Shown here: piece by piece, positions 1 to 5,971 of the stretch
How positions within the stretch are numbered: position 1 is the first letter of the stretch
Layout of the letters: every line of letters starts with the position of its first letter
DNA from: Candidatus Moraniibacteriota bacterium
Lineage (GTDB): Bacteria; Patescibacteriota; Minisyncoccia; CAIUEV01
Direction: 5' to 3'
Assembly: GCA_016867255.1 (NCBI GenBank)
Contig: VGKB01000003.1
Coordinates: 1 to 34,611, forward strand
Length of the DNA stretch: 34,611 bases
The notes under the pieces: model-generated
Told to the model about the DNA's origin: nothing
What the model saw: only the letters and a program-made list of their open reading frames with translations
Database searches by the model: none
Translations under genes and position numbers: made by a program

Positions 1-105
1 GGCCACAAATTCGGCGTGACCCGAGAGAGAATTCGCCAAATTGAGGCCAAGGCGCTTGACCGCTTGAGAAAACATAATGTTTCAAACAAACTCAAAGATT
101 TTTAA
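1..105 (+). CDS. rpoD: RNA polymerase primary sigma factor, C-terminal fragment
   Basis: The window opens inside a gene; only the last 34 codons and a TAA stop are present. The peptide contains FGVTRERIRQIEAKAL followed by a basic tail ending KLKDF. This is the helix-turn-helix recognition element of sigma-70 region 4.2, which contacts the -35 hexamer, and this wording is typical of primary (RpoD/SigA) sigma factors rather than alternative ones. The stop codon lies inside a perfect inverted repeat. The 5' part lies outside the window, so length and group cannot be checked. In many bacteria rpoD sits beside dnaG; here dnaG is about 14.7 kb away. Confidence 0.93.
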   Translation, partial: GHKFGVTRERIRQIEAKALDRLRKHNVSNKLKDF

Positions 106-162
106 TAAGTCTTATAGGGCATATATGACCTATAAGACTTATTAAAAAGGACTTATTAAAAA
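99..162. repeat. Perfect 20-bp inverted repeat plus extra direct copy, downstream of rpoD
   Basis: Positions 99-118 are the exact reverse complement of 129-148, around a 10-nt loop at 119-128. The rpoD stop codon lies in the left arm. The 13-nt unit GACTTATTAAAAA at 136-148 recurs directly at 150-162, just before the pilin start at 168, so there are two direct copies and one inverted copy. The hairpin could end or stabilise the rpoD transcript, but no U-tract follows it, so it is not a classical intrinsic terminator. The repeated unit could instead be a binding site upstream of the pilin gene. Confidence 0.8.
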
Positions 163-167
163 ATAAA

Positions 168-620
168 ATGTCAAAATCCAAAGCCAAAAACAAAAATAGG
201 GGTTTCACACTGATTGAGATGATCGTGGTTATTGGCGTTATTGGCCTGCTAACCACAATGATCTTGGTGTCCGTGGGCAGAATAAGGAAAAATTCCATTG
301 ACACTAGGAGAAAATCTAACATTGAAAATGTGCGCGGAGCCATTACGATGTATTATGCCGCCAAGAGCGCTTGGCCGAGCATTTCCAGCGGGTGGAGCGG
401 GTTGATTACTGATTTGTCGGATGGGGGATATATTTCTGATAACATTCCGGCGGACGAAGATGGCGACGGAGTGAATGATTATTCGGTGTGTTCTTGCTCC
501 TCGTGCAGCCCGGCTTGCAGTAGCGCGAGCGTCCAAATGAAGCTTTGCACCAGCTGTATGGTTGAAGACGGGGAGGGTTGTTCGGGCACTCCCAGTAAAT
601 ATTGTCTGGAAGTAAAGTGA
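168..620 (+). CDS. Type IV pilin-like protein with prepilin N-terminal methylation motif
   Basis: This is a 150-residue prepilin-like protein. A short basic leader (MSKSKAKNKNRG) ends in Gly12, followed by FTLIEMIVVIGVIGLL. That is the class III signal cleaved and methylated by prepilin peptidase, with Phe13 as the new N-terminus and Glu17 at the +5 position; the helix to about residue 35 doubles as TM segment and assembly helix. The globular part has a DEDGDGVND stretch resembling the calcium loop of GspG-type pseudopilins. The C-terminus is rich in cysteines (CSCSSCSPAC, CTSC), suggesting disulfides on the cell surface. It could be a minor pilin of a DNA-uptake or adhesion pilus; no assembly ATPase or platform gene is in the window. 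Confidence 0.85.
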   Translation: MSKSKAKNKNRGFTLIEMIVVIGVIGLLTTMILVSVGRIRKNSIDTRRKSNIENVRGAITMYYAAKSAWPSISSGWSGLITDLSDGGYISDNIPADEDGDGVNDYSVCSCSSCSPACSSASVQMKLCTSCMVEDGEGCSGTPSKYCLEVK

Positions 621-649
621 CACTAGCCCACTGATTGCGCAAAAACAGT

Positions 650-678
650 TTGACAATCTTGAAATATTATTTTAATTT
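650..678 (+). promoter_or_regulatory. Candidate sigma-70 promoter for the KH-domain gene
   Basis: A perfect TTGACA lies at 650-655. Possible -10 elements follow at 671-676 (TTTAAT, 15-bp spacer) or 673-678 (TAATTT, 17-bp spacer); neither is strong. A small hairpin, TTGCC-AAAAA-GGCAA at 701-715, would lie in the leader. The distance to the ATG at 749 implies a leader of roughly 65 nt. Confidence 0.4.
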
Positions 679-748
679 CAAACCAGATAAATTGAGCACA
701 TTGCCAAAAAGGCAACATAGTGAAGGATAATCATTAAATTAAGAAAAG

Positions 749-1108
749 ATGACCGCAGCAACACCGAAAGACGCAGACTTCGTGGAGTACGTGGTTAAAT
801 CCATCGTGGACCACCCCGACGAAGTTAAAGCCGAGCGTAAGGTAGATGAAATGGGAGTATTAATTACTCTCCATGTTCACGCCGAAGATATGGGCATGGT
901 GATCGGAAGGGATGGTTCAACCGCCAAAGCTCTCCGCACTTTGCTTCGCGTGGTGGGAGCCCGCAATAACGCCCGGGTTAACCTTAAGATTAGCGAGCCG
1001 GAAGGCGGCAAGAGGGCCAGGAAATTTGAAAGAGGGGAAGAGGAAAGAGGGGGACGGAAGGAGAAAAAAACTGATATTGAAGAAGTGGTAAATGATTTAA
1101 AACTGTAA
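749..1108 (+). CDS. khpA: KH domain RNA-binding protein, KhpA (UPF0109) family
   Basis: This 119-residue protein has one KH domain over about residues 10-85. The nucleic-acid binding loop is GRDG at 53-56 within VIGRDGSTAKALRTLL, the signature of the KhpA/YlqC family. KhpA proteins are small cytoplasmic RNA-binding proteins that in Gram-positive bacteria pair with KhpB and influence cell elongation and division; that role is family knowledge, not visible here. The tail from about residue 87 is highly charged (KKARKFERGEEERGG-like), longer than in most KhpA proteins, and may add RNA affinity. The gene is flanked by non-coding gaps on both sides, so it is probably transcribed alone from the promoter near 650. 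No strong Shine-Dalgarno site precedes the ATG. Confidence 0.88.
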   Translation: MTAATPKDADFVEYVVKSIVDHPDEVKAERKVDEMGVLITLHVHAEDMGMVIGRDGSTAKALRTLLRVVGARNNARVNLKISEPEGGKRARKFERGEEERGGRKEKKTDIEEVVNDLKL

Positions 1109-1109
1109 A

Positions 1110-1194
1110 ATTAAGTGCTTGGTTTTAGTTACCAAGGCGGAAAGCGGAGAATGTTTCTTGTCTTCACTTGGTAACTTTATACTTAGTACTTAAT
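1110..1194. repeat. Nested imperfect inverted repeat downstream of khpA
   Basis: Two stems are nested. The outer arms, 1110-1119 (ATTAAGTGCT) and 1185-1194 (AGTACTTAAT), pair with one G-T wobble. The inner arms GTTACCAAG (1128-1136) and CTTGGTAAC (1167-1175) are perfect. About 30 nt lie inside the inner stem. It could act as a 3' end structure for khpA, as a structured leader of the next operon, or be a remnant of a small repeat element. There is no U-tract. Confidence 0.55.
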
Positions 1195-1233
1195 ATTCAA
1201 TTGCTTTTCGCGAATATTAAAAAAATCAATTAT

Positions 1234-1239
1234 TATAAT
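1234..1239 (+). promoter_or_regulatory. Candidate -10 box upstream of the VirB2-like gene run
   Basis: A perfect TATAAT sits about 36 nt before the ATG at 1275, in very AT-rich sequence. No good -35 hexamer lies 16-18 bp upstream, so this is a weak call. It is the only plausible start for the four-gene run that follows. Confidence 0.3.
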
Positions 1240-1274
1240 ATAATTAAACAGTAATAATTAAACCTAAGAAAAAA

Positions 1275-1625
1275 ATGCAAAAAAAGAAAAACAAAATGAA
1301 GGAGAAGCTGAACAGTTTGCTTAGTTTGGTGCCAGTGGCGAGCGCTGACATTACCGATGCCGCGAGCAAGGCCCGGGGGGTGGCTAAAAAAGCGGACGTG
1401 GTGGAGATGCTTTTAACCATTATTAACTACGCTTTAATTGTCCTTGGCGTGCTGGCAGTGGCGGTATTTATTTACGCGGGGTTTTTATATTTGACGGCGG
1501 CGGGAGTGCAGGAGAAGATTGATAAAGCCAAAAATACTTTGCTGTACGCCGTTATTGGTATTGTGGTGGCAGTTTTGGGATTTGTGGCAGTGGCAACCGT
1601 CCAGCGGTTTATTGTTCAAGGATAA
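1275..1625 (+). CDS. TrbC/VirB2-like two-helix membrane protein (copy 1 of 4)
   Basis: This 116-residue protein begins with a lysine-rich segment and a weakly hydrophobic stretch ending ..VPVASA, which may be a signal peptide. Two TM helices follow: about residues 46-72 (IINYALIVLGVLAVAVFIYAG) and 85-112 (LLYAVIGIVVAVLGFVAVAT). A short polar loop joins them, with the recurrent pattern YLTAxGxxEKIxKAK. Two hydrophobic helices joined by a small basic loop is the architecture of TrbC/VirB2 conjugative pilins, and CPR genomes hold many such proteins annotated as pilins. A structural pilus subunit or a small membrane scaffold are both possible. It heads a same-strand run of four paralogues with gaps of 36, 16 and 64 nt, probably one operon. 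Confidence 0.7.
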   Translation: MQKKKNKMKEKLNSLLSLVPVASADITDAASKARGVAKKADVVEMLLTIINYALIVLGVLAVAVFIYAGFLYLTAAGVQEKIDKAKNTLLYAVIGIVVAVLGFVAVATVQRFIVQG

Positions 1626-1661
1626 AATTTCTCGTTTTTTCTAAAAAGAAAAAAGAATAAA

Positions 1662-1889
1662 ATGGCGGATGACGGTCTGGTGCTAATAAAAACTCTGTTT
1701 GTCTGGGTGTCGGTTTTGGTTGGGATGCTGGGCGTGGTAATGATCGCGGTAGCAATTTTTTTGTACCTAATTGCCGCGGGAGAGGAGCCAAAAATGAAAA
1801 AAGCCCACGGGATGTTGTGGGGCGGGATTGGTTGCTTAATTGGAGCATTTGCGATGTATGCAATTGGATCAATCTTTAATTATTCTTAA
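1662..1889 (+). CDS. TrbC/VirB2-like two-helix membrane protein, minimal form (copy 2 of 4)
   Basis: At 75 residues this is the shortest of the four paralogues. It lacks a signal peptide and starts almost directly with the first TM helix (about residues 7-38). The loop AAGEEPKMKKAHGM matches the TAxGxxxKxxKAxxxL pattern of its neighbours, and a second helix runs from about 48 to 72. The ATG lies 36 nt after the previous stop, behind a purine-rich stretch but no clear Shine-Dalgarno site. With almost nothing outside the hairpin of helices, it may be a core subunit or assembly partner for the longer copies; that is inference. Confidence 0.65.
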   Translation: MADDGLVLIKTLFVWVSVLVGMLGVVMIAVAIFLYLIAAGEEPKMKKAHGMLWGGIGCLIGAFAMYAIGSIFNYS

Positions 1890-1905
1890 TTCTTAATTAT
1901 TGTCG

Positions 1906-2397
1906 GTGGTAAAAAAAATCAAAAAACTGTTGCTGGTGGGGGTGCCTTTTGGCGGAATAATTTTTTATACGGTTGCGCTGGCGGCCGCTTCTCAGGAAGG
2001 ATGGGATCCGGACGCCCTGGCGGGCTCTATTGGGGGAAAAGGGCTTTCCACCCGCAGCGTGTCTGAGATTTTACTCTCGGTCATTGATTGGGCGCTTATA
2101 ATAATTGGGCTGTTGGGAGTTTTAACTTTTATTTACGCGGGGTATTTGTATTTGACCGCCCAAGGGGAGGAGGATAAGATTAGCACGGCTAAGAGAGTGG
2201 TTATCTGGGCGGTTGCGGGAATAGCAGTCGCGGTGTTGGGTTTCGTGGTGGTAAAAACCATAAACGATCTTTTGGTGGGTGGAGGATCTTCCGGCGCCGG
2301 CGGCGGCGGAGCCGGACCGGGAATGGGCGCTCCCACGGAGCCGGCCGCTCCTCCCAGCGGGTCATTGCCTGCGACGCAAGAGATGGTGGGACAGTAA
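1906..2397 (+). CDS. TrbC/VirB2-like membrane protein with Gly/Pro-rich C-terminal tail (copy 3 of 4)
   Basis: I chose GTG at 1906 (MVKKIKKLLLVG...); TTG at 1900 is also possible and adds two residues. A positively charged start and hydrophobic stretch ending ..YTVALAAAS form a good signal peptide of about 27 residues. The two-helix core follows (about 58-82 and 95-118), with the loop YLTAQGEEDKISTAKR typical of this local family. After the second helix comes a low-complexity tail rich in Gly, Ala and Pro (GGGSSGAGGGGAGPG, then EPAAPPSG), probably a flexible exported segment. The tail and its high-GC coding sequence set this copy apart. No Shine-Dalgarno site is seen. Confidence 0.65.
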   Translation: MVKKIKKLLLVGVPFGGIIFYTVALAAASQEGWDPDALAGSIGGKGLSTRSVSEILLSVIDWALIIIGLLGVLTFIYAGYLYLTAQGEEDKISTAKRVVIWAVAGIAVAVLGFVVVKTINDLLVGGGSSGAGGGGAGPGMGAPTEPAAPPSGSLPATQEMVGQ

Positions 2398-2461
2398 AAG
2401 TTTAAAAATAAAAATTTTGAATTTAAAGCGGGGCGACAATTCAAGCCAATAATTATCCTTA

Positions 2462-2815
2462 ATGAAACTGAACCTAAAAAGCAGATTAACGAAGAAAGTT
2501 TTGATGTGGGAAAGCGTTATGGGGCCGTGGACGGGAGTGGGTAATTTACCCGATCCGGGCGGAGAGGGTGGGGGGCATCCAATCGCGGCAGTGCTGACTC
2601 GTGTGCTGAACTGGCTTTTGGTGATTTTTGGGCTGTTGGCGCTAATATGTTTTATCGCGGCAGGGTTTCTTTATCTGACGGCCCGGGGCGACCGGGGACG
2701 GATTGAAAAAGCCCATAAAGCAATCCTGTACGGGGTAATCGGCGTAGTGGTTGGGCTTATTGGGATGGTGGCGGTAAAGACGATTGATTCGCTGCTGCGG
2801 GGAGGAGGACAGTGA
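2462..2815 (+). CDS. TrbC/VirB2-like two-helix membrane protein (copy 4 of 4)
   Basis: This 117-residue protein has a basic N-terminus (MKLNLKSRLTKK), a Gly/Pro-rich segment (NLPDPGGEGGGH) and two TM helices at about 43-70 and 86-111. The linking loop YLTARGDRGRIEKAHKAIL repeats the family pattern. There is no obvious signal peptide; residues 12-22 are only mildly hydrophobic. It ends in RGGGQ, with the same Gly-rich residue choice that follows the second helix in copy 3. It is the last of the run; thioredoxin starts 34 nt later and may share the transcript down to the terminator at 3218. A lone gene of this type would be hard to name; four in a row support a dedicated family. Confidence 0.65.
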   Translation: MKLNLKSRLTKKVLMWESVMGPWTGVGNLPDPGGEGGGHPIAAVLTRVLNWLLVIFGLLALICFIAAGFLYLTARGDRGRIEKAHKAILYGVIGVVVGLIGMVAVKTIDSLLRGGGQ

Positions 2816-2849
2816 AAAGTGAAAATTGATAAGTATTGAAAGTTAATTT

Positions 2850-3182
2850 ATGTTTATGGCTAAAGAAATTGGTGACAATGACTTCAAGTCGGAGATAGAA
2901 GATTATAAAGGATTGGCGCTGGTGGATTTTTGGGCGCCGTGGTGCGGCCCCTGCCGCGAAATGGGACTAATAATCAATGAGTTGGCCGAAGAATATTCCG
3001 CGAAAATTAAAATAATTAAGTTGAACGTTGACGAAAGTCAGGAAATTGCCTCAAAGTTTGCGGTAATGTCAATCCCCACGCTGATTTTTTTCCGGGACGG
3101 AAAGGAGATTTTAAGAAAGATTGGATTGCAGGCAAAGGAAGAAATTATTAAAATCATTGAGAAAGAAAAAGCTGATAAATAG
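2850..3182 (+). CDS. trxA: Thioredoxin
   Basis: This 110-residue protein is a normal-length, single-domain thioredoxin. The redox site is WCGPC at residues 31-35, inside LVDFWAPWCGPCREM; the cis-proline is Pro76 in SIPTLIFF, and Asp26 is the buried acid. It reduces protein disulfides in the cytoplasm using electrons from thioredoxin reductase, which is not in the window. There is no signal peptide. A second ATG at 2856 (MAKEIGDNDF) matches the usual thioredoxin start and may be the real one. It is the last gene before a strong terminator. Its position after four exported membrane proteins could be chance, or could reflect disulfide needs of surface proteins. Confidence 0.95.
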   Translation: MFMAKEIGDNDFKSEIEDYKGLALVDFWAPWCGPCREMGLIINELAEEYSAKIKIIKLNVDESQEIASKFAVMSIPTLIFFRDGKEILRKIGLQAKEEIIKIIEKEKADK

Positions 3183-3217
3183 AAAAAGTGGAAGATAAAA
3201 ACAGGTGCAAATAAATA

Positions 3218-3254
3218 ACATAGAGACGGGGAGAGCCCGTCTCTATGTGTTTTT
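3218..3254 (+). terminator. Rho-independent terminator after thioredoxin
   Basis: A perfect 13-bp stem (3218-3230 with 3236-3248) closes a GAGAG loop and is followed by GTTTTT. It is GC-rich in the middle (GACGGG/CCCGTC). It separates the VirB2-like/thioredoxin transcript from the tRNA-Thr gene. Confidence 0.9.
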
Positions 3255-3266
3255 AAATAATTTGTA

Positions 3267-3272
3267 TATAAT
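3267..3272 (+). promoter_or_regulatory. -10 box of the tRNA-Thr gene
   Basis: A perfect TATAAT lies 33 nt before the first base of the tRNA. The -35 region would fall in the tail of the preceding terminator, and no good TTGACA-like hexamer is seen there. Confidence 0.45.
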
Positions 3273-3304
3273 GAGAAGCAACTGTTTTACCCGCCTGCCA
3301 AAGT

Positions 3305-3376
3305 GCCGCTTTAGCTCAATGGCAGAGCAACTGTTTTGTAAACAGTAGGTTGTCGGTTCAAATCCGACAAGCGGCT
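3305..3376 (+). tRNA. tRNA-Thr (anticodon UGU)
   Basis: A complete 72-nt cloverleaf can be folded: acceptor GCCGCTT with AAGCGGC, D stem GCTC/GAGC, anticodon stem ACTGT/ACAGT, T stem GTCGG/CCGAC with loop TTCAAAT. The anticodon is TGT at 3337-3339, reading ACA. The discriminator is T and the 3' CCA is not encoded, unlike the tRNA-Leu and tRNA-His genes of this window, so CCA must be added enzymatically. Confidence 0.96.
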
Positions 3377-3470
3377 CAACAGTTAATCCATCAAGTTTTT
3401 TAAGTTTATAAAGTTTGTTAAGAAAGAGTCAGCAGTTTAAAATTATTCTCCCCCTTGATGAACTAATTAT

Positions 3471-5249
3471 ATGTCAAAACAAATCATTACTCCCCAGATG
3501 GATTATTTTCTGGATGTTTTAGAGCAGGAAGCCAAGAAAAAGAAAGACACTAAACAAACCATATTTAAATTGGAAACTTCCGATGTTGCCGGGCAGATGG
3601 CTCTTTGGTATGAAAAAGTCCGCACGGCCGTGCAGTATAAAGAAGAGCACTTACTGCGGCGGACGGCGATGTATCGTATCCTAAAAAGGTTAATTCTTTT
3701 TGAACAGCGGCGCAAGAAGAGGGAAATCACCATGGCGTTGTTTGTTGAACTGGTCCTGGCCGGCTATCTGCAAAACAAAGACGCAAATGACGATAATTTT
3801 GAGAAGACCGAAAAGATAGTTCAGCGCCACTTGAAAGCAATCGGGTATTTGGGAAAACTGGTTAAAAATCCGGCGGAATCAATGGAAACAAGGCGCTGGT
3901 TGATTAATTTGCTTTCAGAGGAGATTGAGAGTCTTATTAATCCCCAGCGAGAGAAAATGGCTTTTATTTTTGCCGTTTATGAAACTTTGAGGCAGAGAAT
4001 AAATTTTATCCTTGAAAAACCACCCTTTCCTCTTCCTGGGTCAAAATCCGGAGGGCTGCACAGCGTGGCGGAGGAATATCTGGGAGTGGGGTCTTTGGTG
4101 GAGCCGATAGCTGAAAGTTTTTCACCGAGCGAGAAGGTGGAAGAGAATAGCAGAAGTTTAAGGGAAAAAGAAAAAATCCTGAATTTAGTCACCTATCTTG
4201 CGATTTTTCGCAATCTAAGGCGCTCTGACCGGGTAATGCTTCGGTCGTTAATTTTCAATGTTTATTTCCCCGCCTGGAATGATTTGGACCCTCTTGACGA
4301 CGAAAAGATTCATTACATAATGAAAAAATTTCTAAGAAAGAGAAGAGAGATTGGAATTATTGCGGAGCATCCGCTGGTGCCAAGAATCCTTTTCCCCGTA
4401 AAGAAATATATGCTTTGTTCCTCTTTTTTGTTTGATGCTTTGATAGGCAATCCCAAGGAAGCCCGGAGTATAGTCTCTCAAGAATTTTTGCTGCATCAGC
4501 AAATTAGAGAAAAATGCAACGTTCGCTACGCCAAGGAAAAAGGAAAATTGAGGAAGAGAATTATCCGGGGCTTTATTTACGTCTTTCTCACTAAGATGCT
4601 GGTGGCGATAATTTTGGAAATTCCTTACGAATATCTCAAGAGTACTGGAGGGGTGCAGTATCGTTCATTGTTAATCAACTTGCTGTTTCCTCCCTTCCTC
4701 TTGACCGCCATTGCGTCTTCGGCGCGGCAGCCCAGCGAGGAAAACACCAAAGAAATTATAAAAGGAGTGGAGACGCTTGTGTACAAGGCCAAACAGGAAG
4801 AGGAGCTGCGTGAAATCAGGGTTACCGACAGGGAAAGCGCTTGGGCGGAAAGGATATTAGACCTGTTTTACGTGATAGTATTTGTCGGAATGTTTTTTTT
4901 GTTGATAAAATTACTCAATATCCTGGATTTTAACGCGGTGGCGGCAGTGATATTCGTAATTTTTGCCGGGACGGTCAGCTTTTTTGGCGCTTTAATCCGC
5001 CAATCAACCAGAGATTTAGTGATAACTAAAGACAAGGAGGGATTTTTCAGTCTGGTATTTGACACTGTCTTACTGCCTTTTGTGAGATTTGGCCGGTTGC
5101 TTTCCGTAAAGTTTTCCCGAATCAACGTCTTCATTTTTCTGTTGGATTTTTTAATAGAGGCCCCTTTTAAGTTTATCATTAGAGCTTTTGAAGCTTGGAT
5201 AGATTTTTTGCGGCGCAAGAGGGATGAAATAGAAAGACAGATTGATTAA
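3471..5249 (+). CDS. Uncharacterised 592-residue multi-pass membrane protein
   Basis: I do not recognise the family. The first ~360 residues are predicted soluble, charged and helical (for example VRTAVQYKEEHLLRRTAMYRILKRL around 50-74), with a Pro/Ser-rich linker near 183-225. The C-terminal part has about five hydrophobic segments, roughly at 366-386, 398-416, 463-484, 487-509 and 550-572. A charged loop at 420-460 would face one side, and the protein ends in a basic helix (FLRRKRDEIERQ). This suggests a cytoplasmic N-terminal domain on a membrane anchor. The gene stands 94 nt after tRNA-Thr. No enzyme motif, Walker box or metal site was found. The length and regular codon use make it a real gene; its role is unknown. 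Confidence 0.8.
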   Translation: MSKQIITPQMDYFLDVLEQEAKKKKDTKQTIFKLETSDVAGQMALWYEKVRTAVQYKEEHLLRRTAMYRILKRLILFEQRRKKREITMALFVELVLAGYLQNKDANDDNFEKTEKIVQRHLKAIGYLGKLVKNPAESMETRRWLINLLSEEIESLINPQREKMAFIFAVYETLRQRINFILEKPPFPLPGSKSGGLHSVAEEYLGVGSLVEPIAESFSPSEKVEENSRSLREKEKILNLVTYLAIFRNLRRSDRVMLRSLIFNVYFPAWNDLDPLDDEKIHYIMKKFLRKRREIGIIAEHPLVPRILFPVKKYMLCSSFLFDALIGNPKEARSIVSQEFLLHQQIREKCNVRYAKEKGKLRKRIIRGFIYVFLTKMLVAIILEIPYEYLKSTGGVQYRSLLINLLFPPFLLTAIASSARQPSEENTKEIIKGVETLVYKAKQEEELREIRVTDRESAWAERILDLFYVIVFVGMFFLLIKLLNILDFNAVAAVIFVIFAGTVSFFGALIRQSTRDLVITKDKEGFFSLVFDTVLLPFVRFGRLLSVKFSRINVFIFLLDFLIEAPFKFIIRAFEAWIDFLRRKRDEIERQID

Positions 5250-5302
5250 AGAAGAAAAGGATTTAACAATCGCTGATTTTCCTAATTTTTAATTATATTG
5301 CT

Positions 5303-5947
5303 ATGCAAAACTATGACAACGATGGAGGGAAAACTAATGTAATCATTGCGCTTATTGTGCTGCTGCTTATCATTACAGGGTTTGTGGCTTACAAAAAAGG
5401 GATTTTTACCGGTCCGGCAAGCAGCGTCAAGGAACCTCCAGTCGTTAGGGAGAACAGGAATGACAACGCCGCTTCTAGCCCGAATCAATCAGAGTCAAAC
5501 GATAACGAAGAAGTTGACTATGCCGATGATGCCATTTCGGACCTTGCCGATGAAGGAAAAAGAAGCCCGGAAAAAGCGGACGAATCTCTGAGACAGAGGG
5601 TTATTGATTTCGTTATGGATAACCTGAACAAACTTGTCCCTCCTCCCAAGGATGATAAATGGGATATCCCATTGTTTTATTTTGTCGGCAACAGCAATAT
5701 CTATCTGGAACTGTATGGGTACGACACGGAATTAACTGGGTTAAAGTTGCTTTATAAGGTGGAAAAAGACGGAGAGAAATTTAAGCTCACCGAATTAGCC
5801 CGCTATAAAGAAGGAAAGGAAGATTGGACTCTGGTCTCCGGGACTGATTCTTTCAGTGATTACATAATAGAAGAATATGGTTTCGACGAAGAAACGAACA
5901 AATGGGAAAAAACTGATGAATTTGTTGACGAATCAAGTTTTGAATAA
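5303..5947 (+). CDS. Uncharacterised single-TM, acidic exported protein
   Basis: This 214-residue protein has one hydrophobic helix at about 12-30 (NVIIALIVLLLIITGFVAY) followed by KK, consistent with a membrane anchor and an outside C-terminus. A disordered acidic linker (residues 40-95, rich in Asn, Asp, Glu and Ser) leads to a compact domain at about 100-214. That domain has alternating hydrophobic and aromatic residues (KWDIPLFYFVGNSNIYLELYGYD) and an Asp/Glu-rich end. I do not recognise the domain. The hydrogenase starts 24 nt downstream on the same strand, so the two are probably co-transcribed, but nothing in this protein points to hydrogenase function. Confidence 0.75.
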   Translation: MQNYDNDGGKTNVIIALIVLLLIITGFVAYKKGIFTGPASSVKEPPVVRENRNDNAASSPNQSESNDNEEVDYADDAISDLADEGKRSPEKADESLRQRVIDFVMDNLNKLVPPPKDDKWDIPLFYFVGNSNIYLELYGYDTELTGLKLLYKVEKDGEKFKLTELARYKEGKEDWTLVSGTDSFSDYIIEEYGFDEETNKWEKTDEFVDESSFE

Positions 5948-5971
5948 AAAATAACAATATAAATTCATTAA

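Noticed and set aside
249..656. Minus-strand open frame of 135 codons
   Set aside because: It lies antisense to the prepilin-like gene, whose N-terminal motif is unmistakable; the antisense product is Arg/His/Pro-rich with no family features.
3389..3460. CATCAAG/CTTGATG inverted repeat between tRNA-Thr and the 592-aa gene
   Set aside because: The stem is 7 bp with a 58-nt loop and no tail; too weak to list as a feature.
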